A stretch of DNA of 64,000 nt. Origin: Casuarius casuarius. Its lineage: Eukaryota; Chordata; Aves; Casuariiformes; Casuariidae. A program made the translations under genes and the position numbers. Below are positions 38,891-52,159 of the stretch, one piece after another (positions within the stretch are counted from its first letter, which is position 1; every line of letters begins with the position of its first letter). The stretch is taken from positions 718,199 through 782,198 of the forward strand of contig PTFA01000111.1 in assembly GCA_003342895.1 (NCBI GenBank), read 5' to 3'. The notes under the pieces were generated by a model. It was not told where the DNA came from. It worked only from the letters and a program-made list of their open reading frames with translations, and did not search any database.

Positions 38891-41292
38891 ACTGAGGGAT
38901 CAGTGTAGCTATACCTTACGCAACTGCACAAGATGTATCATAAATATTGTCTCTAAGAAACAGCAGCAAAACTCAATGCCTTGTTCTTCCATTATTCTCT
39001 CTGCATATGAGGNTTTTTGACTGAAAAATATTTCAAAGGAAGCCATTCATGGTGTACAAGTTTAATAATTTTTCATTGATTTCTGTGATTAACATATATA
39101 AAGCAACACGAATGAAAGTATAGATATAAATCAAATAGTTGCAGTAGATGAAAGAACATAATTTAAAATGTGGAAATCATTATACTTTACTATCTGAAGC
39201 TGTCTAAGTCCTTAAAGGGTCTGAAGAAGATTTTTATTAAATTATTTAAAGCATGAAAATATTAAAGAAAAATTGATAGTTACGTTATAAAAAAATACTA
39301 ATGAAATATGTTCATTTTATTTTTAGAATATATGCATATATCTAATAAAGTGGTATAGAGGTGAATAAAAAATAAAAGACACTTGTAAAATATTAAGAGT
39401 GTGAATATTATTTATAAAGATCTTAGCAATTGCACTTAATCAATTGTCTTGGTATGTGTCTAAACCCAAACCCAAGTGCATGAGGTCCTGCACACCTGAG
39501 AAGAAGCTCTCAGGTTGTGGAAAAAGCAAAATAGCTAATAAGATGATTAAGTCCCAGANAGTCCATAACTATGTTTTATGTGTATAGTAGTTCTAGCTAC
39601 CTCTAAAATTCCAGTGAGGACAGAGATTTAAGGTAGTTTTTGGTGGCTGTTCAGAGCTTACCAAATTTTGATTTCAGAATTTAGCAAACTTTAACATATA
39701 CCTATATTTGCAAAACATTTTCTGAAGAATTTTCAGTTATAGACCTGTTTCCACTTCAGTCCTCTGTGTCTTAAAAAAACCCAAAAAGTCAGCCAAGTTT
39801 CAGAAGGAGTGAAATTTTGCAGTATTTTCATTTTCTTGTACTGACAAAAAGAAAAGGCAATTTGAATTTTCTCAAAATACAAGAAGTACAAGTATGGCGC
39901 AGTCAATGAGATCAGCAGATACCCCTCTGCCACTGTGCAGTTGATTCATTAGAAACTTCAGAAAAAGGTTGGTTTTCAGGACCAAGGTTCAGCAATAATC
40001 TAGANCAATGGTCTAGTAAGCTGTTGTCTGACAGGATGGTTCCTGTTCCTTATTTATTCTATGGAGCTATTCATATATTTTGTGATTCCACTAACTAAAT
40101 GTTTATAGTAGACTTCTGAGCTAGAGTCAATGGAGAGAATAAAACATTTCTGAAGTCTGATTTATTTTATTTCAAAAAGACATTGGAAAAGATTGTATAA
40201 AACATACTCTGCAAGTGTCTATTTTCTTTCCATTAAGAAAGTCCGGGTCGATTAGCTCAGATGTGACCATCTGCATTGTAGATCACCATTTAAATTAATT
40301 TTACTTATTGTATTTCTAAAGCTGTCCACTTCAAATTCTATCTGCCTCAATGTCCCATTTCAGAAAGTTTTTTAACAAATCACATTGCATTCCTAAAGAT
40401 TTCATTTGTCTTGTCCTTCATTTTGCTTCTGTGCCTGCATATTATACGTGTATCAGGCTACTACTGCACTGCTAAATGAATCAGTACCAGAGGGTCATCC
40501 GTGGGCCCCCAGGCCAAAAAGGGCAGAGAAGCTTGTATGCTCCCTCTGGTGCAGCCTCGTGAGAGCCGCACTGCATAGCGCTTGGTCCCACATCATTGCA
40601 TAAATGCCTGGTGTGCTTAAGTGCTGTTTCCTACCTTGCTGCTTTTGATTAAGCTGTGAAGACATCAAGATATCGGTGATAGAGACAGTGGTATGTACAC
40701 ATAGAAACATGAGATATTTTACTTTGGGGCTAGTTTGATTTAGAAGGAGTCCTAGTTCATTTAGAGGTGCGCTGTCTTCAGAGAGCATGTCATGCAGTCC
40801 CTGCATATGTGGAAGCAACAGCCACAAGGATGCAAGACTCCTTTGGCCTCCCTTACCACCTTTGTCTACCACTATCCATTGTTGTTTCAAGCTGTCTTTC
40901 AAACTGACATCTGAAAGGTCTAAATGCCTCCTTCATCCTCCCATCCTTTTCTCATTCAAAAACTGTGCTTTTCNACCGTCTAGTAGAAGCCATTCTTGGT
41001 CCAACAAGATTTTATTTATAAACAAAAAATATTCAGACAGTTTGAAAGGCTTATGTCCTTCACAGGCCAGGACTTATACCTATCCCTGTGACTGATCATA
41101 CTCCTGTCAATGATAAAGTCTCAGTCTGAATCTATGCAGTCTAAATGTTTTTAAAGTATAGTCTAAATGAAGTTCTGTGAAGCATTCTGCTCTCTCTAGC
41201 TTGTCTGGAGACTTGCATGCAGTACATAATTCTAAGCACTCTCAATGTCTGGGAATGAATCATAGCAACAAATGTTCTTATTTAGCTTAGAA

Positions 41293-41372
41293 ATTATAAA
41301 ATACTAATTCTAGACACTGACTTGAGAGCAATATTATAAAATACTAATTCTAGACACTGACTTGAGAGCAAT
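41293..41372. repeat. 40-bp perfect tandem duplication (2 copies)
   Basis: Two identical adjacent 40-base units (41293-41332 and 41333-41372) beginning ATTATAAAATACTAATTC, followed by a four-base start of a third copy (ATTA). Recent duplication or assembly duplication. Confidence 0.96.
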
Positions 41373-42534
41373 ATTAAGGAGGATTTTGATATTAGGTGTC
41401 TCTGTAGTGTCCTAGAAGAGTATGGTAATAGTTACTCTATTTCTTGAATATCAAAGCATGTCAATTACAAGAAGATCGGATTTTCTGATTTTCTTCATTA
41501 GTTGAAACAAATAACTAAATGTCTGAATCACAATCCTAGTGCCTAAAAATTTAAAAACAGTCCACAGGGTCTGATGCTACTGCAGCTGTAGCTGTTCACT
41601 ACAAATCTTTGAACTTGGCAAGTGCAAATATTAGGAGTACAGCCATTTGGCAGAGAAGTGGGAGACCAATATTTTTACTGACTTTCTAATAAAATAATAG
41701 TTTGATTTTAAAAGTTCTGACTTCTCTAAGGTTTGCTGATTCCTGTTTATGTCCAACTCATTGTTATGTTTTGTGATTGGCTTCCAGAATCACGATAGGA
41801 GTAAATTTAGTCTGATGTGCTAATATCTTCTATTTTTGCTTATCCCTTCAAGGGAACAAGACTTGCAACAATTTATGCAACATATTCCAGGAGTCAGAGC
41901 CTGAGACCTTGCTCAGTTCTTACTGAAGTTTGACTCAGTCATTGAACCCAGTTCGTTAATGACATAACCATTTTACCTAAAAATACACTTTCAGTTATCA
42001 GAGCCTACTAGCTNTATCATTAAAGACATTCTTTCTTGTATTAGTTATCAAAACCTCCCCAAAACTGTTATCTCGTTCTAAATTCCCTTAACCATTCTAA
42101 AGAAAATATTTTGTCTATCAAACCCAGATGACTTGGTCCTACTCATTTTCAATAACTAACTAGGTGCATTGCTTTTTATGATAAATAAATAGATACATTT
42201 GCATAGTTTNCACACCGGAAAGTGATTAACTTTGAAATGCAGTGTAATTGAAGATGCCTCATTTAGATTATTGCTTTTTTTTTTGAACAAATGTTTGAGA
42301 ACAAACATGTCAGAGTACAAAAGTATAAATGGAAAACGCAGTACTCATATGTCTTTGTCTTTGCTTTCTATTTCTGACATACTAATCTTTGTAGCTTAAA
42401 AAAAAAAGAAATAGCACATCTAGAAATATGTGTCTGGCTTCTGAGACTGTGTCCTTTGACTGTCAATTTTCTGTTTTATAAGGCATGTAATGCTGTTGCT
42501 CAGAAGGGTTTTCATGTCAGTCTAGGCTGACCTC

Positions 42535-42545
42535 TTTTTTTTTTT
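42535..42545. repeat. T11 homopolymer
   Basis: Eleven consecutive T on the plus strand. Confidence 0.85.
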
Positions 42546-43410
42546 CTCCATTTGCCAATAACTTACCAATAAGCTTAGCATGCACCTGTTAAATGAGTTT
42601 CTTTTCAGAGAAGTTTGAAGAGGAGTGAAGTTGCCAGATGGCCATTTAACTTAAAAGCTGATTGTGTCTGACTGAGGCCAAAACCAACTGGCAAAACAAA
42701 AGGAAGAACTGTCTACACTGAATGCACAAGCACAACAGTAGCTCTTTCCAAAAGGAAAACACACAGGTCAGATATGAGAAAAACTGACACTAGAACAATT
42801 AGGGCAATAAAAAGAAGGGCCTATTATCATGGCTCTATCAGATACAATAAAAGTGACAGTTTCTATCTCCTGTTCTATCTGACTATTGTATTATCCATAT
42901 TTCTTATCTAAATTACAGGTTACTGGAGATCAAGACTTGATCAAGACATGTCTACATTTTTCTTCACTGATGGAATATATATATATACCATTTAGTTGGT
43001 GGCTGTATGAACTTAGAGCAAACTAGGACTGTAAACTGGAACAGCTACAGTGTTAGATCACTTGAGCTGTACAAGTGCAGTTGGTACTAGGGAGACTCAT
43101 GGCAGTATAGTACAGTTAGACCTGATTATTCCCCAAATCATTAACAGTTCTTTTTATAGTAAGGAAGATTGAAAGAGAGGAGTTCATAGCACTTTTAGTG
43201 CTAAGAGTCTTGTCAGTTATTCTATATCCAGATAAACACCCAGGCTGAACAAGATGTGAATACTTGAGGAACTTCCTAACATTCTATATTTGTTTAGAAT
43301 TAAGGAGTATTTTACAACGTAAGGTTCCAGTCTACGCAAGACTCATGTAAGTACTGATAAACTTAAGCTCTAAACTAATAGATAGGTATTACTCCCATTT
43401 CAAAGAGAAA

Positions 43411-43424
43411 CTCTCTCTCTCTCT
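43411..43424. repeat. (CT)n microsatellite
   Basis: Seven CT units followed by TTTCTG. Confidence 0.85.
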
Positions 43425-44848
43425 TTTCTGATCTTTTCATGGCTCAGAAAGGCCTAAAATCTTTAATTCCCACTAAGAAAAGATTTCTTAGTTCAGGTTC
43501 CAAGACCATAGCCATACCCTACCTCAGCTGTCACAGATTCTTCAAGATCCCAGAACATACTACAAGATTTACATATATATAACCTCTGGGTTATAAAGAA
43601 AAACAGTTATCAGCATCAGTGCAGCCTATACGCTTACTTGATAATGTAAGGGAATGTTTAATTGGTTGCTTTAGTAATCACCCTTCTTCAAGAGCTTGCT
43701 CCTTGTTTCACAAAAGCCTCCCCAGCCCTCATTCTGTACATATTATAAAAGATGGGGTTATACTCAGGAAAACTGTATCTTCCATAGATGACAGCTTAAT
43801 TTGCAATAGTTTAACCAGAGGCCCCTTCCTTCCTCAGAATAGTTCATTATTGGGAGTAAAAAAAAAAATTCTAATATTCTTGGCATTCATGGGGGAGGGA
43901 AAAAATCCTCCTAAATTATTTTCGCTGTTATAGTTAAGTGGCTGGATAATAAAATAAGAATATTGAAGATAGCTCTTTTTTTTTCCCCAATTATTTTCCT
44001 TTCAGTTCCACCAAGCTCTTTCAGCACAAACAGAAATCATTTTTTTGAAGAAAATAGGATAAATTATTTCAAGCTAAGTAGCAGATATTTTTATTTTTTG
44101 TTTTTATATTAAAANAGTATTTCGATTATTGATAGTACTGTGGTATATCAGTAGTCCTTTTTATATTACATGGAATGTAATGCTGCCACAGTTTAGTAGA
44201 GAAAGAGTGAAAACATAATCAGTTATATAAACTAAAATAAAGTAAAATCAAGTCTTATTCAAATCAAATTTTTTTTGGAACAGAAGATATTTCTTAAATG
44301 GCATAAATTTCTCAAAGAAATTACTGAGAAGGTTCTCATTTGAAACAACAAGCTGAATCTTCTCACAGAATTCTGAATTTTGACCAACTCTGAATTTAAT
44401 TCTCTGAGTTGAATCAAGAAGCACAGCACCAACCCACATAAGCTGTTGGGAACTGAAGCAATTCAAATAACATGCAAAACAACTGACACGTGTCATCTCT
44501 TGCATCTTAGTTACATGAGTCTCATACTACACTGGAGAAAGGAGTGGGATAGTAGTGGCTGCAAAGACAGAAAATTAAGAGGGTAAGTTTTCTAGTTGTT
44601 AAATATATGCAGTCCTCAGAACTTTCACAAAATCATTCTTAAAGACATTTTAAAATGGCTTTGCTCTGATTTACTTTCTTCAAAGACTTGGGAGGAGAGG
44701 AAAAATTCTTGTAAGAATTGGCAAAGAAGTAACAGCATTTAATTTGTACTTTGGGCTTAAAATCTCCAAAGTGCCCTACGAACATTGGCTAAGCCTGGCA
44801 AGATCCTTTCTGAGCAGAGACAAATATTTTTATGCTAATAAAACAGTT

Positions 44849-44872
44849 AAAAACAAACAAACAAACAAAAAC
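44849..44872. repeat. (AAAC)n microsatellite
   Basis: About five AAAC/CAAA units with one impure end. Confidence 0.85.
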
Positions 44873-45844
44873 AGATGTTAAACATCTTGATGAAAGTCTC
44901 AGGATGACAGAAAAATATAGTCAGAAAATTCAGAGGTTAAAAATGAATAGGTCTTCATCCTCATTCCATGCTTAATCTAAGTTCAGGATTGAAAGTACCT
45001 TGTCATTAAGAGAAAAAGAGAAAATTCTAATTAAAATGTTAACAAATTACAGTGTCACAGAAGCTTACAGTTATATAGTTTGAAAACTTCCATGAGATAA
45101 GCTCATAAGAAATATATTTCTCATACTTTTTTTTGTGTGTGTATAATCAGGAAAGGTTAGGCACCAATTTCGCTCCTTGTAGAGCAGAAAAGCCTTTCTT
45201 GCAACCAGAAAGTTAATATATCTGGTTAATGTGTTGTCTCCTTTTCCTCAGGAGAATCACAGAGAGTTCCCACATTCCAGCCCCCAAGCTAGGAACTTGG
45301 CTGTTGGATATAATTTTAAGAATCCATAAAGTTGCTCTAAAACACTGTGGGTGTCACCTCCATTTGTCTACAGCCCTTGCCTAGGCTGGTTGTCAAGAGA
45401 ATTTGAACCTTAACGTCAGGCTGCCCTTTTGTTACAGAAACTGTTTCATCCTAACAAAGGGAGTGTCAAAGTGTCCCTANGACTGAGAGGTTCTGCCACC
45501 CACATAGCGTGACTGCTTACCACAAAAAACACCAGGAGACAAAATAGGCTTTTTGTGGTAAAAAAGGACCCTCAGCCAGACCTTTTAGGAAGCTCAGTTG
45601 GTCCACAGGAGATTCTTCTGCGGTGGTCTCTCATCCTTTCCCCTACCGTTGAGACATTTCTTCCTGGTGTTGAATATAGATTTGCACTTTAAAGGCTATG
45701 AGGAAAAAGAAATCTTTTTAAAAGAATTAGGATGTGTCTGCATGGAAGGGAAATCTTAGACTTTCCATTTGTTTGTCAGCTCCACAACTGATGACTGGGA
45801 GAGGTGACAACTGCATATTTTATATCTACAGGATATCTTATCTG

Positions 45845-45931
45845 TGAAGGGTGATTATTACTGCTTTTGTCGTGCTTTTGAGTTACTAAAGTCTTTCTCT
45901 GAAGTGAAAGAGAAATAATCATCACCCTTCA
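45845..45931. repeat. Inverted repeat, 16-bp arms, 55-base loop
   Basis: The left arm TGAAGGGTGATTATTA (45845-45860) is complementary at 15 of 16 positions to the right arm TAATCATCACCCTTCA (45916-45931). A second short hairpin (TTTCTCT paired with AGAGAAA) nests near the right side at about 45.89-45.92 kb. No flanking target duplication or transposase remnant is evident. It could be a small inverted-repeat element remnant, a transcript hairpin or chance. Confidence 0.8.
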
Positions 45932-46203
45932 GCAAAGAAATTTTATTTGTTCTGTGAGAGACTGTGTCTTCATAAAAGCCCACCTTCTACGACTGAATTA
46001 GTAAGCACATCAGCTTCAGTCAGTCAGCTTTTATTTTATACTTGTTAGCATTAAGGTGGGAATGCTACATCTCATCTCTTCCATGGAAGGAAGTAAAGCT
46101 CTCTGACAGAAGGAGATGTCCTGTGCAACATCAGGAACTTATGGATGGGGAGTAATGATGACCCAAAAGCTTTGTGGAGCTCAAACTTTTCCATTAGCTA
46201 CAG

Positions 46204-46271
46204 GTATTTGAAAATTGAAGTGCTTCTCCAGGTTAAAAATAGTAACTACTTTTTGACAAATTTTCAAATAC
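46204..46271. repeat. Inverted repeat, 13-bp AT-rich arms
   Basis: GTATTTGAAAATT (46204-46216) is perfectly complementary to AATTTTCAAATAC (46259-46271), with 42 bases between. The AT-rich arms make a chance origin more plausible than for the neighbouring inverted repeat. Confidence 0.7.
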
Positions 46272-49200
46272 TTCGGCCCTTCCCCCACACTTTAGAAACA
46301 CAGGTTTCCATTTAAACATTTACATATTGAAGTTACATGATTCCTGTGAAGATTCTGACAACTGGTGGTTATAAAACACATATAATTTTCAAGACTATGT
46401 GTACTTTTTGATGACTGACCTAGGAAAAAAACTGTGCAGACATACTTTACCCTCTTAACATCTATTCAACTACATGCTAATTTTCTTGGGCTACATTTCT
46501 AAGCAATGTTATGTGCATTGTTAAAGGTGCTTGAATCACATAAGCATAAAATGTTCTTCATGGCATTATTTTGTACTTATTTTAAAGTACTACCGGCACT
46601 GAATGTTGTATTAATACATTAACACACCAAATATCATATTGTCCTTGACTCAAAAGAGATTGTGCTTATACATTTGTAATTTGAAAATGGATGTAAACTA
46701 TAAAATTCAGAGTAGGCTTTCAAGACTCTAATCTCTCAAAGAGGGATGGTAATGCTACATCTCACAGAGTACATACAGTATTTTCTTTGTGTATTTTAAT
46801 ATTTATGCATGGAATGGAATTGTACTAGCTTCACTGAATTCAAAGTCCCTCTCCCTCAACACGTATTTCCAGTATCTTATCCCTATAAGTCTTATGTAGA
46901 TGTGTATCACATTTCTATTCTTCTTCTACATAGTCATTTGCTTTTTCAAACATCTAAGAGCACTAAATACATTTAGGAGTATGGAATTATGTTTTCAGGA
47001 TCTTCACTTTCACCATGCTGCCCACATTCAGCAAACTGAAAATGCAGGCATTTATTCATAAACTTTGCAATCTGGGCCCTCCTATGGGTTATACTTAGTG
47101 ATTTGGCCTGAAATCTGCATGCTGAAAGACAACATTTTATTGCACAAATTTCCATCTGAAATCATTAGAAAATCATAAATATCTATGCTAGCCATGGTAA
47201 TGCTCTACCTGTTTGGCACTGAAAAAACAGATGTACTGGATGTATGTGCAGCCTAAATTCAGTGCTACAAAGTTGCTCCTGAGGGCTGTCCACTTGAAGG
47301 ACCCCAGGCTGGACTGCTTTACCTGTGTGGCTCTAGCAGACCATAGAGTTGTCTCCGGAGACCCCCAGATGCTTGGTACTGTGCACAAAANTAAGATGTG
47401 TCTGATCCCACCAGATACTCTAGAGCCCTGACAACACCCAAGCAAAGCTCTGTTAGTAGTCATTCCCTTCTTAGCTCATTTGCCCCATCCCAAAAACCTA
47501 TCATGCAGTTTGTACAAAGGGCCCTTGGGCTGTCACCTGCAGTCTGCAGAATGACCCTATTGCAATGAGATCAGCTGAAACTATTTGCAGCCCATGAATT
47601 TGAGGGAGGATGAAAGAGTGAAGACAGCACAGAAGGAGAGACAGATCTCATAAAGCTGTCACCCTTTCCAAGTTAGCACTTACTGAATTCACTACTTGTA
47701 GAAACACTAGGAAAGATATTGGTTTTCACCAAGCTAAATGCAGCTTGAAAAGCTAGTGAAAGCAGAGGGTAAGTCATAATTAATTCANATCAACAATTTG
47801 GAGTTCTCTGATCTCAGTATAGAACAGAACAAAGAAAAACCAGTCAGAACCTGTCCACCACAGTCATATCTAAAATGTCAAAGTGCATTTCCTGTCATGT
47901 TGTATTTGTTACGCATCATACGTACAATGTACATACCATACCGTGAATAGAAACAAAAAATGTCCTATGGTGGCAGGGAGGAGTCTCAGATCCCCAGTGA
48001 AATTGCTAGGTACCTGTTTCCAAACAGATGCTTTGCAAATCTACAAATCATTAAACTTTTCAGCTGAGTAGTTTAAAATGTGGCTAATTCAGCAATTCAG
48101 AGTAGTGACACATATAAGAGGTAATACTTTGCTTGGGAATAATGGTAAGTGAAATACATTGAAAAGGAAAAGGAAAAAGATAACGAGGAAAAACAGATCA
48201 TTCTGGTGTGTTAGAAGTAGAATCTGTTTCCATTGGGAAGTAGACTAGCGAGCAGAGCGCAAATGGAAAGTGATAAACATACCTACAAGAATTGCAGTTG
48301 TTCATAAATCAACCTCTACCCCCTTAAAAAATGCTTAAAAACCACTCTTCAGAACTGACACCAGGGCTTCCTTTTTATTAGATAGTCTCTACTGTATAAT
48401 TTATTACATTTTGTGTCCAGATCAGAAGAACCTTAAAACTCATGTCATGTGACTTTCAGATAATTTGTAATGATAATGAGGAATGACACCAGATACATTT
48501 GTGGTTCACCTTCTACCATTTTTCTACCTCTGCTAGCTAGTAAAATGTATTTGGTGCAATGTGACTCAGTTTANTTAGCCTCTGAAAGAAATTACTAATT
48601 AACACATTTGCTAATTATTAAATATAGATGAACAGGTTGTACATCATAAATGGTATACTGTGTACATCTCATTGCAAACACTGAAGGAAAATAAGTTTAT
48701 GTTTAGAAATAAAAGAGACACTTCCTTCTGTAAATATGAGAATACTCAATTAAAGTTTATTCAGATGAAATGAAATGAAGAGTTGAATTATATCTTAGCA
48801 TATGCAATATAAGATTTACATACATAAAGGAACTTGCTGTGGCCAAATTCTGGCTTTGAAAAAATATCATGTCAGAACAATAAAGAGAAAGTCCAGAGCT
48901 CAGTAGTTTCCTGTAAGACCTTTTCACTAAGCTGGTGCCAGTATGAAGCAGCAAAATGCCTTTCTCAAACCCAGTATCTTTCTTGTTTCAGTAATTTTCA
49001 GTAGCTGCTGCANAACATTTGGATCCTATTAGAAGATAAATCAAAGATTATTGACAAAAGTTTGCAGTGGTTACCAGATCATGTTATAAAGGACAGAAAA
49101 CAAAAAAATGCTGCAGAAAATTAGCATAGCATATGAACCCAAATGATTTAGTTAAGAACTAGATGCACAAATCTCTATTTTAAACCTTCTGTTTTTTAAC

Positions 49201-50530
49201 AGAATAAGAAAAGCAATGAGGTAGAGATGAATAAGGAACAAACACAGTTTCTTTCACAGTATATCAAGGAAAAACTTTATAAATATGAGAAACAGACAAT
49301 AGAATGAGAAGTAGAAAGTCTTTGAAATGACTGTCTTTAGAGCTGCTCATGGCAAGATGAGACACTTCATCTATCAGAGAAATCAATTCTCCAACAATTC
49401 AGAAGGACTGAATAAATGACCTACTATAAATTCCTTTTACCTAAATAATTCTATGCCTCTAGAAAAAATCTCAAAAGTTAAAGTTGTTTTCTAAACAGTA
49501 AGAGTTATACAAAACAGTTTGAAATGTGATAAATCTGGTTTTCTAATTTTTTGTTTTGATGTAGGTCCCAAACAAGGAAAGTTTAAGTCAATGATAAACT
49601 CCCTTTACTTGTGCCTCTCAGTCCTACACAGAGCTGTTCATATAAAATATGGAAAAAGATATTTTTCCCTCATGATCTGGAGCTAAATCCAACCTTTTAT
49701 GAAGATGTAAATTACAGACAATTTGAATCTTTTACAGGTTCAGTTTCATCCTTATTTCCTATTTTATTTGCATGAGGTAAAAAGACAAAAATAGCACAAA
49801 AAATCTATTTTGCTGTTATTAGTATATTGGCGTAACTCGATACTAAAAGTCTGACAGCTGTGAAAGAGGTGTAAATATTCTGGATAAATATCTTGGCTTG
49901 CTTTATACCTGCACTACTCCCTGTGCAGGTAAAAATTCCATTGACCTCAGCACATCTACAGTAGCAAGGACACGGATTAAAACAATCAATCCAGTGAAGG
50001 TTTGACTACTTATGCAACTAGCTGATTTTACATCTTTCCATTCAGCAGTTAAAGANGTGTTTAAGCCCTAAATCTGCAAACATGAATGGCCTTATTAATC
50101 TGAGTTTCCATTTTGGACTAAAGTAGATTAGCTACACAGAAAAATATGGTGTCAGGACCTTTGACTAATGTTCTCGGAAACTTATTTCCTTCTGCAGAAT
50201 AGAAGCTGTGCTTCATTACAAAGAAAATCCCTTCAACCAACGGTGTAGATTACAAAGCAGGATGGACTAGGGAAGAAGTGGAAAAAAATGGAGAGATGTC
50301 TCAGAACAGACCCTCCTNTTCCTCCTCAAGATGTTTGATTCATACTGACCAGTCAAAATGATATGGTAGTTGTGCACTTGGCTCCCATTTCGTAGTTATT
50401 TCATTATTCAGGGATGGAGGATGAAGAGAGGAATAGCTTCTTGCTAATTTATGCTCCCTATCATGTTATAGAGCCATGATCTGAAGATACTGGAGGTCTC
50501 ACTCATTATCTACTTGGTTCAAGAAGGAAT

Positions 50531-50567
50531 CTCTCTTTCTTTTTCTTTCTTTCTTTCTTTTTTTTCT
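50531..50567. repeat. (CTTT)n pyrimidine microsatellite
   Basis: CT units passing into about five CTTT units and a T run. Confidence 0.85.
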
Positions 50568-50746
50568 ACTGGAGTCAAACTGGTAAAGCCTTAATAGCTT
50601 TGTTCACCTCCATTTCAGGACCATTTAGTCAATTAGGACTAGAAATAAATAGGCTTGTTAGTTCATTATAATGTATATCTAGTGCCCAGTACTGGTAAAA
50701 GCCAAAGGAGCCAGGCCATATAAATAAAAGTGCCCTGAGATATCAC

Positions 50747-50768
50747 TGAAAGACTTATGAAAGACTTA
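50747..50768. repeat. 11-bp tandem duplication
   Basis: Two identical copies of TGAAAGACTTA in a row. Confidence 0.8.
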
Positions 50769-51450
50769 TCTAACTGCAGTCTGGGAACCCCCATAATGGG
50801 CTCACATAAAAGCCTTGTATGCGAAGGAAAGAAGGAAAAGCAGATCATTCTCTTCTCCATTGCTGAGTGTCATACAAGAATTTTATTAACTGCCTCTCTT
50901 TGTCTGTAATAATTTTCATATAAGTCTTGATGCCTACCTCTTCATTTCTGATGCTTGAAAATAGGTAAGTGATTTCATTAAAAAATGCATGAATAGAACA
51001 TTAAGACCAAAATAGCAGAAACAGAACACAAGTCACTAGTGAGAATGTGCCATACTGCAGTCCCTTTCTACCCCTACATGGCTTGTTCTTGGTACCTCCA
51101 GGCCATCCCAGTCCCAGTCTCATCTCATACCACAGAGCTGGCATGTATGCTGCAGATAGCACTTGCTATGAGAGTGCACACTCTCATAAGCCCTCCTACT
51201 TTTCTGCTTCATGCACAACTGCCTTCACCTTGCTGCAGTCTGTAAGTGACTCATTGTAGTGGCAATTGCATTGGCATGCTCTAACAGATATTATTCTTGC
51301 AAGTTTGGATGAAGGTGGAAGCAAGAATTAGCACACATTACTGACAATTCAATTACAATACTCACGGAAAAGCCATCCCTGCTTACTTGAAGCAGCACAG
51401 CTTATTCACTTTGCACTTTTTGATCACAAATTCCCTCTCCTTTTCCTTCT

Positions 51451-51514
51451 CTACTTACTGCAAGCATGCACACTTACTGCAACCAACACACATACACTTA
51501 CTGCAACAAACGCA
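51451..51514. repeat. Imperfect 20-24-bp tandem repeat, three copies
   Basis: Three units sharing the core ACTTACTGCAA with diverged spacers, starting at about 51451, 51471 and 51495. The last two also share the preceding CA. Confidence 0.8.
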
Positions 51515-52140
51515 GAAATAGTGCAGTTCTGATGCAGAATATTGAGAAACAGACCTGCCTTTCTTACTGGATCTTAATCCCTAATTGTCACAGTGACAGA
51601 GACTGATGCCATGGCTCAGTGGAACAGATTCAAGAAATGTCTTTCAATGATTTCTCTGCAGAGAGACGTTATACTATTGGGATATTTATCAAATGGCATT
51701 AAATAACTCTACTTCTTTGCATGGAATGATCCTTTGGATTTCATGAGCAGCACAAAATATCATTGTTTCCTCATTGTTTGGTGTGTTTTTATTTTACACT
51801 ACGGTTTTACAGTTTTGGAACCCTTTGACTATAAAGAATCCAGTTACTATACATTATTGCTCAGTTAACTAGCTCTGCCATACTGCAATTATGACACTGA
51901 ATGTATATCACTCATTCATACATGCGTAATCCCTCTTAAATGAAAATAAATTGTTTAAACTATTATGAACATATTGGTGAGTATGATCTTAATTTAAGTA
52001 GCAGCTGTAAGGTAATATTTTTCATTCTTTTTCTCCCTACATCTGTCTCTCTTTATTTTAAAACTTAAAGGTGTCTACTGTATTTGTTTCAGAATATACC
52101 TCAGAGAATTATTTTTGAGGGGTTTCATATTTTTCAGCTA

Positions 52141-52159
52141 AATAGAATAGAATAGAAAT
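52141..52159. repeat. (AATAG)n microsatellite
   Basis: Three AATAG units followed by AAATA. Confidence 0.75.

Noticed and set aside
40243..40300. tRNA-like start (GGTCGATTAGCTCAGATG)
   Set aside because: The first part resembles an A box, but there is no matching B box, anticodon stem or acceptor pairing downstream.
40495..40902. 135-codon minus-strand open frame
   Set aside because: No recognisable domain, and about one frame of this length is expected by chance across the window.
42970..42988. ATATATAT tract as a TATA-box promoter
   Set aside because: It is simple-sequence TA with no initiator, CpG context or downstream gene.
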